A DNA stretch of 64,000 bases, from the NCBI GenBank assembly GCA_037447655.1, contig JBBHKE010003246.1, forward strand, positions 96,138 through 160,137, given 5' to 3'. The translations under genes and the position numbers were made by a program. A model generated the notes under the pieces. It ran no database searches. It worked only from the letters and a program-made list of their open reading frames with translations, and was not told the origin of the DNA. Source of the DNA: Zygnema cylindricum (Eukaryota > Streptophyta > Zygnematophyceae > Zygnematales > Zygnemataceae). Below, piece by piece: positions 22,735-34,697 of this stretch (position 1 is the stretch's first letter; each line of letters starts with the position of its first letter).

Positions 22735-24386
22735 TAAGGCACTCTCCTATCTACAGAGATTAAGTGATGCAGAGATTATGACTGGTAGACATGTAAGGTG
22801 GATGCAGAAATTAGCATATTTCAAATTTAATGTCAAACATATTCCTGGAAAGACAAATATAGTCGCAGATCCTTAAAGTAGATGTTTTGAAATAAGTGTG
22901 ATAGTTCCGGATGAATTATTTTTAGATGCTGTTGAAAATGGTTATAATAAAGATCCTTATTTTGCTGTGATTTGCAAAAATATTTCGGAAAAGGGAATTC
23001 TGACTTATTGAATGAGAGGCATGTCAAAAACTTTAGAATAGAAATTGGTTTACTGTATCTGCAAACAAGAGATAGGTTATGCAATCCTCAAATGGTAGAC
23101 TTAAAAAAACAACTTTTACAAGAAGCCCATGAGCATTTAAAGCATCTAGGTCGAGATAACACTCTTAGTCGGTTGTAGAGTAGATTGTTTTGGCCAAGGA
23201 TGGCAAAAGAGGTGTCCAAACACGTGGAAAGTTGTGTCCCTTGCTAACAGAGTAAACCTAGTAACCACAAACCTAGAGGTCTATTAAAACCTTTAGATAT
23301 CCTCGAAAGACCATGGGAATCTGTCAGTATGGATTTTATTGTCAGGTTACTTGCTACATCTAGAAAAAATGACAATATCATCGTCGTAGTCGATAGGTTC
23401 AATAAAATGGCAATCTTTATCCCTTGCAAAACTACTCATTCAGTTGTAGATATTGCAAAGCTATATTTTGACAATACGGTCAAACATCATGGAGTTCCCT
23501 TGTCTATAATCAGTGATAAGGATTCTAAATTTACGTCTGCATTTTGGAAAGAATTCCACCAAAATTTAGGCAATGAATTAAAAATAGTACCTCTTATCAT
23601 CCTCAGACAGATGGACAAACATAAAGGATGAACCATACACTGGAAGAAGTGCTTAGGACTGTTTGCAGTGGAGTTCAGAACACATAAGAATCTTAACTGC
23701 CATTAATGGAATTTGCATACAATTCATGTAAACATGCTAGTACAGGATTCTCATCGTTTGAAGTTGCATACAGATACCAACCGAAAGAAGCATTAGACTT
23801 AATAACATGGGTCACTCAAGAGAATACGAGTTCTGGAAGGGAATTTTGGGAATACATTCAAAAATTTTGGAAAACAGTCTAGGATGCATTAGTGGAGGCA
23901 CAAAGAAAGCAAGAACTAAATGTTAACCGCAAACGGGGTGATTGGATGGTAAGCACAAGTGACAAGGTTTGGCTTTCAACAACTCATTACAGGTGCAAAT
24001 CAAGGGACAAGGGGATCCTACTGGGAAATTTGCTCCTATGTACATCGAAACCATTTACTGTAATCGAGATGATATCGTCAGTTGCTGCCAAATTGGACAT
24101 TCTGCCTTCAACAAAAATTCATCCAGTGATACACATCAGCCAATTAAAACAAGCAAATCTTCGACCAACTGAAGGAGAATTGGAATTGGATCCCTCAATA
24201 ATTATAGAACTTGAGGTTCACAGAGGGGTAATAGATTGGGTTGGTCAACCGTTTAAGGCCAACAATATTATACTATGGCAAGTGCATTATCTAGGAAGGC
24301 TAGAAGATGAGTTAACTTTAGAAAATAAAAATTATGTGTTTTTGCAAAGGTATTGGAGGGATAATAATATAGAAGTCCCGTCTTGA
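22735..24386 (+). pseudogene. pol: E1 pol, second part: RNase H end, integrase, chromodomain-like tail
   Basis: Continues the RNase H split at 4636 (KALSYLQRLSDAEIM, MTGRHVRWMQKL, KHIPGKTNIVADP). The integrase zinc region has EHLKHLGRDNTLSRL and VPC followed by a stop. The core keeps the first Asp (MDFI, 23329) and second Asp (SDKDSKF, about 23515). A 1-nt frameshift follows near 23585, and the codon for the catalytic Glu is TAA (23622-23624), just after HPQTDGQT. The tail from 23892 ends with a degenerate chromodomain-like segment (ILWQVHYLGRLEDELTLE). Confidence 0.9.
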
Positions 24387-24431
24387 GAATGAAAGAGTTT
24401 TAACAAAGGTCAGTTAAAAATATTGAGGGGA

Positions 24432-26129
24432 TGATGTAATATTAACAGCAGATCGAACTTGTTTGTAAAAGGGTATTTAGGTGTTATGAATATAGAGTAC
24501 TAAATTTGGTGGACGTCCGCGAAAAAATCGCGCGATTTAGAGTCCTATTTCAAAAGATATAGCGATGGGTGTATTTAGGTGACAGCTAGTGGTCAAAATA
24601 ATAGGTGGGTAACATTGAAACGGGTTAAGGGTCAAAGTAGTTGCGGAATTTAAGGCGTACGTCTATATTAAGTACTAATAGTGGTTTGGTACCTAATATG
24701 CATAGTTGTTCATATCGTGCGATTTTTTCCTTTTTTGCGATTGAAACGTATAATTCGTGACTTTTGAAAAAATCGTAAAAAAACGTGTATTGTAAACTTA
24801 AACTGAAATTTTACGGAAACCTGCAAACTAATTACTATAACAGTACATTTTTTTTTACGGATATGTACGGAATAAAACGGGAAATATGCGTCGCACTTAT
24901 TGGTACTTTCTGTTCAGTGAACTGAACAGAAATACCACGGTAGTTGTACGTTATATAATCAAAATGTACGGAAATTTCTGAAAAGAGACGTTGAACGTCA
25001 AAATAATTTCGCGCGTTCAGTTTGAAATTTGTACGGGCGTCTTCTTCAATTTTTTTTGAAAAAAGACGCCATGGAACAGAGACGAAATTGCTAAAATGCT
25101 ATTTTCGTAGCATTCGAACCCGGGTACGTTAACTGCGAATCATATCCTAAGGTGAACGACAGGACTACCATTTAGTAGAGTCATACCGTTACCAAAAAAA
25201 TTGTGATAAAGGTTTAAAGAGTTTATATTTTTACCGCTCATTAAACGGGAAAAACTTGCAAACTGCGATATATGTAATAGTTTTTTGTTTTTTTATGTAC
25301 GGAATAGTATGGAAGGAAATTCATTAACGATTTTTTACGATTTGATCAAAAGGATCAATGCGTTTGTAACGTATAATTCGTCACGTACGGTATGTTCGCA
25401 CTAATCGCCGTGAACAACTATGCTAATATGGTTCGTTTCGTACGATTTTTAATACGAAACGTCATAATTCAAATTTGTAAGTTTTGTAGGTAGTTTCGCA
25501 AGTTAAATTCGCGACGCACGATCGTGCGAAGTCGCGTTTCGATTTGCGTGCACTTTTGCACGTTAATGCTACGTAGTTAAATGTAGTGTTTGATTGGTTA
25601 GTAAATGCTACGTAGTTAGTGGGAGATTTCGCACGCTTTTGCATTGATCAGTCCAAGTCCTTGTTGATCAATGATTGGCCCAAGTAAAAGCCTGTAGCGT
25701 TGACTCTGGCTTGGCGAGTCCAGGGCGATGATGGATAAATATTGAAGTGTAAGAGGAGAGTAGATATCTTTTCCTTTGGAAAAGTTTGTGGAAAATTATG
25801 ATTGATCTTGGTCCTGAGCAATTAAAACCAAATTGGAGAAATGGCATTTTGGCATTGAAATCTCTTACTAACTAAGTAGTGTTTTAGTAGTTAAGAGATA
25901 GAAATATTTAAGAGTGGAGAGTAGAGGAAAACACTTTAAAAGAAGGGTTGAGCCACAAGGGCAAGAGACCAAGCTAATGTTATGTGGACAGAAGCTTCTT
26001 CTAATTTAAAGTTTATTTTTTTATGTGAGTGCTTTCCAATGAGAATGTGTAATTTTCCAATGTGTGGAATGTGTGGTTGAAATGTGATGTAGTAATGGGA
26101 TTTTCTAAGAGGTTAGAAATCCTATTACA
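24432..26129 (+). repeat. 3' LTR of E1 (about 1.7 kb)
   Basis: Starts TGATGTAATATTAAC right after a purine tract (aatattgagggga) and ends CTATTACA. Its last 482 bp match 1-486. Length is at the upper end for gypsy LTRs. Inside, CATAGTTGTTCA (24700-24711) is inverted at 25411-25422, and AATGCTACGTAGTTA occurs twice near 25566 and 25607. An extra element may have inserted in this LTR, but the 5' counterpart is outside the window. Confidence 0.85.
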
Positions 26130-26323
26130 TCTACGCTTGTCACACTCCTCACTTTTAGGCAAGTCCTGTTTCATTTGTGGTCCGTCAATAAAAGGGCTAA
26201 GGCGCCCACTTGCTCCATTGTTTACATGTGAACAATATATAATAACACATGATGTGGTTGGTGACGCTATGGCTTCGATGGGTAGCGAAACAGGATACAC
26301 GGTGAAGCATGGGGTGTTGTATG

Positions 26324-26832
26324 TACATCGCGAATCGTAATTAGCATTATTTACGCTGATTCTGTCGCCCCAAATTTTGACTCTATCACCCTAAATAGAG
26401 TACATAATTCTAAATTATTCTTTACACTATTTAAGGTACTTTTTGAATCAACGTTAACAACTCTAATATAGTGCCGTTTTAAATAGTTTGGCGTATGATC
26501 GGTGTCTAACGGTGCAAAATTGTACTTTACTAATTAAAAAAGTACAAAAAATGATTTAATACAGGTTGTTATCATGTAGTTGCATTTTCACAAATTGCTT
26601 AGTGCAAACGTTATAGTGACGTGAAATTGTACGTTTTGTCAGATGTTGTACGTGTACCTAATTTACAGTAAAGATATCAGCGCGGATAATTAGTACGGAA
26701 AAAAATCCAGATTAGAGTTATTGATAAATTAGAGTAAAATTTGTTTTTGAAAAAAAAATATTACACAAATTAGAGTTAATAACTCTAATCAATTTTTTTC
26801 ATTTTATTAATCTAATTATTTCTTTAATCTAA
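26324..26832 (+). mobile_element. TA-flanked TIR element, truncated copy (family T)
   Basis: The left end matches the family T terminus (about CACCGTGAATCGTTATTAGC) in decayed form, gcgaatcgtaattagc. The interior shares blocks with 48467-48972 in the opposite direction, for example tttacagtaaagatatcagcgcgg. The right terminus is missing where a family H element starts. Non-autonomous; no transposase frame. 26130-26323 before it shows nothing I can name. Confidence 0.6.
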
Positions 26833-27645
26833 GTGTACTTTCGCATGTAACCGAAACTTATCCTTGTTACTTTGTTTTTTAGCGAAGATTCTCTGTACAA
26901 CTTCCAGAGCATTCGGATGTAAACACAAATAACTTGTTACTTACAAATTTGACTTACGTAGACGTGTACGAAACAATATGACAGATGAAGTGGTACACAA
27001 AATGAGGCAAAATTTCCACTCGGCATCAATTTGAGGCGTCTCTCCCCACGCTGTACATTTTTTGTGACTTCGTAATGTACGTACGCCACATTGTCCTCGT
27101 GTCAAAACTCTAAATTACCTTTCGCTGTCGCACAGAAATGCGGTTTCGTTTTTCGTTTTCCCACTCGCCGACAGGTGCCCAATGTTTTTCCTACGCCGTA
27201 TGTGTGAAGACACGTGTGTTTGAGAGAGACGGCCCCTATACGGAAATCAGCGCACGGAAAATAGTACGCACATACTGGAAACGTGCAGTATGAGATTTTT
27301 TTTGGTACTCCGCGCACAAAAAATGTAAAAAACTTCCGGCACGTGCGACAGCGCCTGCCTATTCGCCCACCTTATTGGACTTTATTTCAAATCACCTCGC
27401 GAGGTGATTTGATGTAAAGTTTGAACATGTGCTGAAAGGACGCGAAGTGGGTCGAAATGCGCTAGACGACAAATTGCATCGCGCTAGACAACAAACTACT
27501 GTACGTCTAAAGTTTAAATGTAACGCAACTTGTACGGTGGTAACTTCTATTTTTTTGGTACGGCTGCGGATTTTCTCGTTTTTTTCTAAGTTATGGAGGA
27601 AAACGACAGAAAATAACTGTAACTTTAGCACATGCGAAAGTACCC
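26833..27645 (-). mobile_element. GGGT-ended TIR element (family H), copy 1
   Basis: Ends GTGTACTTTCGCATGT and ACATGCGAAAGTACCC are inverted. The trinucleotide TAA flanks both sides (26830-26832, 27646-27648). The interior is the reverse of 31665-32599, including ttgttactttgttttttagcga and a tcacctcgcgaggtga palindrome. TWA duplications and GGG-termini suggest a PIF/Harbinger-type MITE. No transposase. Confidence 0.7.
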
Positions 27646-27648
27646 TAA

Positions 27649-28028
27649 ACTTGCACCTTACCATATGTAAGGTACGATCGAAAAACTCGACAACTCAACA
27701 CGCACGCGAACCCTTCAACCGATTCATCGATTCAAACGACGACAAGCCTAACACTCAACTTCCCATCGTGGGAATCCTCACTACCTATCCCAACGGGCTT
27801 AACTTAGCCCCTAGCGAAGCATCTTGCAAAGCTGGTTTAATCAACATATCACCGCCGTTTCCTCAACTGTAGGAACAACAGAACTCTAATAATGTATCTC
27901 TTAGCCATTGAATCTTGATGTGTTTTGTCCTTTTATGAAACTATTTACTAAAGCAAAAGAACTTATCCTGTCTAAATAGATTTTCATGCACCCAACATTA
28001 ATGCGTAATACTGTGTTCCCATGTGTTA
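27649..28028 (+). other. Unassigned interval
   Basis: A short open stretch to 27872 (ending NISPPFPQL) has no recognisable motif. No gene is supported. Confidence 0.4.
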
Positions 28029-28897
28029 AAGTAAGGATTTTTCCTTACTGTTTTCCTCCAAAATTGAACATGCAACGAGAAAATCTTACGCCGTAAGTGA
28101 AATGGTTAAAAACCAAGGTACAATTTGCGTCATCTTTAAACTTAAAATGTACTCCGATATGGCGTTATTATCTTTTTGACCCACTGCCACCAGCTCATCC
28201 TCAAACTTCTACTAAATCGACTCGCGAGTCGATTTTATTAAAAGTAACAATTGAGCGACGAATAGGAAAATATTGCCACACGCATCACACGTTTTTGATT
28301 TTTTTTGCCGGAGCAAGAGCACACGCTATCTTTTTCCTTGCTCATCACGAGTATGTACCCAGAAAAAGGACGAGCATGTACGGAAAAAAAATTGCAGGCG
28401 TCTCAGACCTCTACTTTCACTCATGGGTTTTTTGCAAAAATCTTTGTCATCGTCTCTCCCTTTCTTTCTCACTCTGCCGCTCCTCTCTCCCTCTTCTTGG
28501 AATGAAGAACGATAATACTATTATGAAACAAAATATATTTTTTTGTCTTTTTTTTAAATACTTTGGTCATAATTTGATGGCATATCGAGTGATATAAAGA
28601 AACCGGGAAACCATGTCAAAAAGTTTTGGTACTAATGACGTCACAAGTGAGCATGACTTTGCAATGTAACAACCTTAAACATCTATAATGTTGCGTTGCT
28701 ATTTTTGTAGACGTCACAAATTATCTCAAGATTTGTAGTCGTCTACAACCGTCACAAGTTTCACCCACGTCTACAACCGTCACAGTACAGGTAACGATTT
28801 CATATATGCACACTGGAATGCTCTACAAAGTAGAACGGAGAATCTTCTCTAAAATTCAAAGTTACATTTCAAAGTTTTGGTCACATGGGCACACAAC
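28029..28897 (+). mobile_element. Family H TIR element, copy 2 (decayed ends)
   Basis: Collinear with 31665-32599: tttcctccaaaattg, a palindrome tcgactcgcgagtcga, then phrases such as cacccacgtctacaaccgtcaca and the end tcacatgggcac. The left TIR has lost its GGG. TAA follows at 28898-28900. Confidence 0.6.
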
Positions 28898-28900
28898 TAA

Positions 28901-29482
28901 ATTCTCCTAACATTTCTTTCACCCAAAATGAAGGCCCTGCACCATGTTATGCTACCATGTATTCGACCTCTGTTCAATTGAACTCCACAAACTAGCAACT
29001 CCACTAAAAACAAAGGCATAACTTGAGGTAGAGTCGAGAACTCTACAAACTAGCAGCTCCAATGAAAATAAAGGCATGACCTAAGGTAGACATGGTACCA
29101 CCAATCCAATATCAAGGGTACCAATCAGTTACCTAAAGACTCTTTGAACTCATTCTCAATGAAACTTCTTTGACGCCTGACAACACATTCCGACAAAGAA
29201 ATTGTAGCAAAAACGTCTCGCATAGTCTTGACATTTAGGCACCCGAACACCCCTCGATAGGGAGCATTAAATTTTTTTTGATTCTCATAATTGTTGAAGT
29301 GAAATTTCAAGTCCGAATGCGTAGCAAGTGACTTAGCAATCTGTCATTTAGAATTGAGCTAACACCTTGCCTTAACTTGATATTTTTGGAAATGTCCCTA
29401 ATAACCTCAATTTCCGTAATATACCTCATATTTCCTATATTTGTAACATGTTGACTTAAATAATCCTTAAACTCATTAATCC
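28901..29482 (-). other. Unassigned interval with short minus-strand frames
   Basis: Minus-strand frames at about 29307-29585 and 29125-29310 show no domain I recognise; the first runs into the adjoining TIR element. A near repeat, aactccacaaactagca/aactctacaaactagca, occurs at about 28980 and 29038. Might be an eroded gene or the tail of the copia relic at 30880-31620. Confidence 0.3.
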
Positions 29483-30315
29483 TAGTGTTGGGTATCGGGT
29501 AATTCCATATCGCGATAATTTCGATATTCGATATATCGAATATCGATCGAGCAAAATTCTCGATATATCGTACCGAGACCAACATAAATTATCGCGATAT
29601 ATATCGTGATGTATAGTATTTTTTTAAACCTAACATTTTATATTTCTATATAATGTGTAATTTTAGCGAAAAAGGCAAATTGTCTAATACGCCACGTACG
29701 ACGTGATTTTCGTTCCGTGACTTAAAAGGTAGACGCCGCAAAATGTAACCGACAAAAATGTACTTTTTCTGTAATTCATATAATTACTTATTTGGGGTAT
29801 GGTTACATCATGAGGTCTTTGTAATAGTACGGACAACAAAAAAATTGTATTACAGAGGCCTCGGTTACATCGCGTATCGTCTGTAAACAAGTTTTTACAT
29901 ACGTGATCTGATTTGAGTGGTTTCTTATAAGTTGACAATCAAATCTCTAAAATCGTCAAATATTTAAAAACCGACCAATTTCGTACGGAAATCTGTACTT
30001 GCATATTATGTACGTGTACTTCGCAAGTGTACTGCGCCAATGTACCTCAGAGATCTCGTTCACTCTGTTGACTTTCAGGAAAAAACCGTATTTGTTTTCG
30101 GCAAAGATTTTACGTTCACCTTGTCCCGAAGGCAAGTGACTTTGGAGACCACTGAAATTTTTTATTTTTTATTTTTTTCATGCCTCGATATATCGGCGAT
30201 ACGATATATCGCGATATTTTGATTTCCAATATATCGAAGTTACATATTAATTATCGAGTTCCTGAAATTCGATATCTATCGAATATCGGCAAAAGGTCCT
30301 CGATACCCAACACTA
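29483..30315 (+). mobile_element. 833-bp element with 15-bp perfect TIRs and cgatatatcg palindromes
   Basis: TAGTGTTGGGTATCG at 29483-29497 is exactly inverted at 30301-30315. Just inside both ends are clusters of cgatatatcg/tatcgcgata palindromes (29510-29610 and 30185-30295). The TIR start resembles hAT ends, but I see no clear 8-bp target duplication. No transposase frame. Superfamily uncertain. Confidence 0.6.
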
Positions 30316-30879
30316 CTAATTTATACACCTAACACTAATTTGGATACACGTTCCCACAATACTATTTTCCTACGAAATAGTCATGACCCTATGTTTTGAA
30401 ACCTAAGAAGTTTTCCAACAGGTGTTTCCAACCTCTTATTTGTAACCTCTTGTTATCTAGTGAGCATTGGCACCATAGTCGTTCGCAAACTCTTGGTTAT
30501 GATTTCAAATTTCTAAGACTCTTTTCAAATTTCCAAATTTTCGTTTATGCTACCTTCCCTTCTTTTTTTATCATACCGACCTGTAATTCCCTCTCTTTCG
30601 AACGTCCCTAAATTAATATACGAAAACGTAATTATTTTCTTGTTGTGGCTATGGATTCCAATTGGACCAACTTTTTTTGCCATTTTGCCCAAGTTTTTAT
30701 CTCCTCTCATGAGAGATGAAAATTATTGTAAAAAATTTCTTTTTTATTGCCTTTGTCTATAACCACCAAAATGGCATCCTTTATTGCGAAACTTATTTTA
30801 TTAACTCCATATGATGTGCTCACACCCTAATATGATAATTCAAAAATGGTTTATCATTGAGGATTTGAACAAATTTTAG
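30316..30879 (+). other. Unassigned AT-rich interval
   Basis: No recognisable coding or repeat signal, apart from a possible decayed end of the minus-strand copia relic. Confidence 0.4.
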
Positions 30880-31620
30880 TAACCTTCCTCCCTTTTGGGT
30901 CCTATGCACATAGACAGTGGCTTGACCTCGCCAAATATTTAGGTGCCAAACGACACTCTTTCACTCTATAACTCCTCACTCTTCCACTCTTTAACTCCTC
31001 AGGTGTAGGAGTTTTATCTTTGAACATCGATGTTAATCTCTCCAGTTACACACATAATTTGCTGTCAGAATTGCATCTCCCATTAAAAAAAAATTGTGTC
31101 TTGTGATCATGGCCATGACCATCTCTTGTAGAGTCCTGTTCTTTACTTTTGCAATTCCGTTGAAGTCGAGTGAATAAGGGGCAGGGAATAGCTACCTTAT
31201 CCCCCTCTTTCGATAATAATCCCTAAACGTGACAAACTCTCCTCCGTTGTCAAACCTCACTGCTTTTAGTTTGCGCTCAGATTGTCTCTCCTCCATAACA
31301 ACCCACTCTTTAAATTTTGCCAATGCCTCAAAGTTCGTCAACAGATACACCAATTACATCCTTGAATAATCGTCCACTATGACAAAGATGTAATGATTAC
31401 TCGCCAAACCTGTGGGCTTAATGCTATCACAAAGATCCACATGTACAAGCAGTGAAAGACTCTGAGTTTGTACTCGAAGTTCTTTACAGAATGTGTCTTT
31501 CGGATCTGCCGCCTTGTACTTCGACCATTACAACCATTCAAATTCTCACTGGCCGCAAGTTCCATCCCACAAACTGACATTTTTTTAGTCATACGTTTTT
31601 AATTTCCCTCGAAGGTATGA
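30880..31620 (-). pseudogene. pol: Ty1/copia integrase relic
   Basis: Read right to left. A GAG-pre remnant (NLNGCNGR, about 31540) is followed by an integrase core. HVDLCDSIKPTG (about 31440) holds the first Asp. VIVDDYSRM follows, then a stop. VRFDNGGEF (about 31250) holds the second Asp. The NGIAKVKNRTL segment (about 31155) has Lys where the catalytic Glu belongs. A C-terminal piece, TPEELKSGR, is near 31000. No LTRs found. A distinct lineage from A, B and C. Confidence 0.8.
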
Positions 31621-31664
31621 CAAAGCTGTCCCATAGGCTCTGGTCACCCGTCTCCATTAAGTTA

Positions 31665-32599
31665 GGGTTTTTTTCGTCGTTTTTCTCCAAAACTTATCCC
31701 GTAACGAGGAAATCCGCAGCCGTACGAAAAAAATGAAATTACCAGAGTACAATTTACGTCACTTTTAAACTTTAAATGTACTTCACTTTGAAACTTTAAA
31801 TGTACTGCAGTTTGTCGTTTAGCGCGTTCCGACCCACTTTCGCGTCCCTCCAGCTCATTTTCAAACTTCTACTCAAATCACATCGCAAGGTGATTTTAAC
31901 TAAAGTTTCATCAAGTGAACGAATAGGCAGACGATGTCGCACGCGTCGTAGGCTTTTGAAAACTTTTCTGCGTGGAGAACCAAAAAGTAAAACCCACCGC
32001 ACGTTTCCAACCTATGCGTACTTTTTTCCGCGGACTTTTTTCCGTGCAACGACCGTGGAAGGGTCTCGAGCAACGGACACCATTTCACAAAAGCGAAGTC
32101 CGTGAAGGCGCTCTTTCTCTCTCCCTCTCCCACTACCGCATCTATGTCACAATTCTTGCAATGAAAAACAACAATGATGGTGTCAAATGAAAGATCTCTG
32201 AAAAATAAAACTTTTGACTGTCTTTAGGCGTATTTTCATGGCAAGTAGAGTGAGAAAGGACGATAAAACAAAATCGGGAAACCATGGCAATTTTTTTTGG
32301 AATTAGTGACGTCGACGCTATCATAAGTGAGCGTGACGTCAAATGTCACAAACCCTAAACATCTACAATGTCACAAGAAACTAGACGCCTACAACCGTCG
32401 CTATTTTGGGAACGTCATCAATTGTCGCAAGTTTTGTAATTGTCTACAACCGTCACAAATAACACCCACGTCTACATCCGTCACAATTTATAGTAACGAT
32501 TTCATTGCGTTACATCGGAACGCTCTAAAAGTAGTACGGAAAATCTTCGTTAAAAAACAAAGTAACAAGACTAAGTTTCGGTTACATGGGAAAGTGCCC
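31665..32599 (+). mobile_element. Family H TIR element, copy 3
   Basis: Starts GGGTTTTTTTCG and ends ACATGGGAAAGTGCCC, flanked by TTA (31662-31664) and TAA (32600-32602). 935 bp, collinear with copy 2 and reverse of copy 1. Lies between the copia relic and the LRR fragment and probably helped truncate the latter. Confidence 0.7.
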
Positions 32600-32762
32600 T
32601 AAGCAAAATGTACAAAACCGAACCAAACACGCCTGTGCATATTCAACCAATTTGTCAATCCACACAATGCCAAGCACAACAAAAAACACAACCAACACTT
32701 GTGCCGATATGTCTCTCCAAGACCGTAGGGAAGAGTAATGTGCTACAACACATGCTTCTTAC

Positions 32763-34697
32763 CAAATGTACAAGTTGCATTGTTTTCAATTGTGGTGTAC
32801 CCTTGGTCACAAGTGCATGGCACATCCAAACCGCTACAGTAGCCATGACCTCCACAAGCTCCCATGGGTTGTGTTGCATTGCAAAACCTATCACAAACTG
32901 ATACATTTTTTCGTGTAAGCGTTGAGATGCCACAAGGAACGGCATCAAAACAGTTGTTTTTCACAGAGACACAAGTTGAATTGCTATTCACAATAACGCT
33001 CGTCGATAAAAAATAATTGTTGGTAACGTCAAGTTTGAAGTCTGTCAAAGTTTGGAGTCGAAGAGTGAAATTGCCAGTGAGAAGGTTGTTCTGCAAAAAC
33101 CTGCAACACCCGCAAAATATACACGAAATGTCATTATATTTCTCGTCGTTTGTGACAATTGTCTCACAAGACGAGTCTAAAAATACTCGACTGTCGCATT
33201 CTAACACTATAACTTAGGTATGTCACCCATGAGGGAGCACATTTGACCCTAATTCACACCATTCTTTAGACTAATCATCGTCCACTTCAAGCAATTAGCA
33301 CTTGAAAGATAAAAATAATAACAATACTTTAATTTTGGAGAATGTAATTATTGAAAATTGTCGAAACTGCCTGATTTTAGGATGTCAAAAAAATTGTTGG
33401 GGAGGTGACCAAATTCAGGTTTTGAACCAGTTTTTTATTTTTTAATACCTTCTTAAACTTGCAGAGCAATGAAAAAAGAAAAGTTTTGGATCAGTACTTT
33501 TCATGGTGCTGGTATTCAAGACATGAGAATGTTTACGACAACTATTGTGAGTCTCAAGCTTCTTGTTACGTTTTTGCTGTCATTATGCCATTAAAAATCT
33601 TCGTTCAAATAAAAGCAAAGAAATGACAAAATAAGGAGATGTCACTTACAACTGTTCAAGTTTTTTAAGATTGGAAAAACTTGTTGGCATTGTGCCCATC
33701 CACTTGTTAAAGGACATATTTCTGCAGCATAACTACATGAAAGGATAAATAATCAAGAAACTGGGTCTTTTTTTGGTACGAAGTAGCTTGAGCACCTTTA
33801 ATATCTCCTTGTTTTTGTAGTAAAACCAAAAAAACTTGGTGGAATGTGGATCAACTTACAGTATTCGCAACCTGCTTAGGCTGCCTATATTTGCAGGCAA
33901 AGTACCACTGAAATTGTTTTCGTCCAAATACCTGAAAGATTCATTTAAATTAGCTAACTGAGCTTTAAAATTGAGCGCTCGCATCTTCAACGAAGCACAT
34001 AATTAGCATTCAACCAAAAGCTAACACTTCAAAAGCCACATGAGATGCAGCCCACCATTGTTGAAGCCAAGCATAAGTCAAGGAAGCTTTGACACACGTG
34101 TATCACCTTCACTTAAATAAAAGTGGAGGATATAAGTGTCCTTGTAAAACTTACAACTCTTGGAGTCTTGTTAAATTGCAAATCCCAGAAGGAATTGGAC
34201 CAATTAGTTTGTTTTGAGAAAGACGTCTGCAAAACAACAATCTCATCAACAAAGTAAAATGCAGTTGACCATTTCTGTCAAAAATTGGGGCATCGCATTT
34301 GCATCTGCTTTATAGCTTTCTAAAATTTCTCTGGCATCTCTTTGCTTCTCTTTTTTCTTTCCTCTGAAATTTCGACCCACAAATAACTGTGCACTCAGCT
34401 ACTCCGGTATCTATTTTTTGAAAACAAAAAAAAAAATCGGAAGTATTTGGTGTTTATAAAGCTTGTTATATGCTTCTGTCGTGCGGTTTTTAATCTTTGA
34501 ACCTGCATTACTTTCATCACACTCATTTCCATCTTGCAATATATCGCACACTTCACTTTTTGGGACAGTAAATGATATATATTCATGTGTCTTGTAACAG
34601 CTGAAATAATACACAGTCATCTTACAATACTTGAAGACTCGCTAAATTTTCGAAGGATGCCGGTATCCCACCACTTAACCGATTTTTTCTCAGATCT
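32763..34697 (-). pseudogene. LRR receptor-like gene fragment with EGF-like domain
   Basis: Five exons read on the minus strand with GT-AG borders: 34626-34697, 34155-34226, 33860-33931 and 33650-33721, each exactly 72 nt, then 32763-33100 (338 nt). Each 72-nt exon encodes one 24-residue leucine-rich repeat, for example RLSQNKLVGPIPSGI and YLDENNFSGTLPANIGSL. The last exon has a final repeat (FLQNNLLTGNF) and a cysteine-rich EGF-like segment (ACGGHGYC, CTCDQGY). It then splices onward at 32762, but family H copy 3 begins within 160 bp and no kinase or membrane segment follows. No 5' exon or signal peptide was found upstream. LRR receptors sense peptides or pathogens at the plasma membrane. 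Likely a truncated gene; each remaining exon is open. Confidence 0.8.

Larger units (their letters stand above)
1..26129 (+). mobile_element. Ty3/gypsy LTR retrotransposon E1 (outermost of four nested elements)
   Basis: The last 486 bp of the 5' LTR open the window. A matching 3' LTR closes at 26129. Between them lie a primer site, gag, protease, RT, RNase H, integrase and a polypurine tract just before 24432. The order protease-RT-RNase H-integrase is that of the Ty3/gypsy class. The body is split by E2 at 4637-22734, with the pentamer gataa on both sides (4632-4636 and 22730-22734). Removing the insert rejoins the RNase H coding frame. Many stops and frameshifts make this a dead copy. The 5' flank lies outside the window, so its own target duplication cannot be tested. 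Confidence 0.93.

Noticed and set aside
26062-26340. 92-codon plus-strand frame starting in the E1 3' LTR
   Set aside because: Crosses the LTR end into flanking DNA; no motif; chance readthrough.
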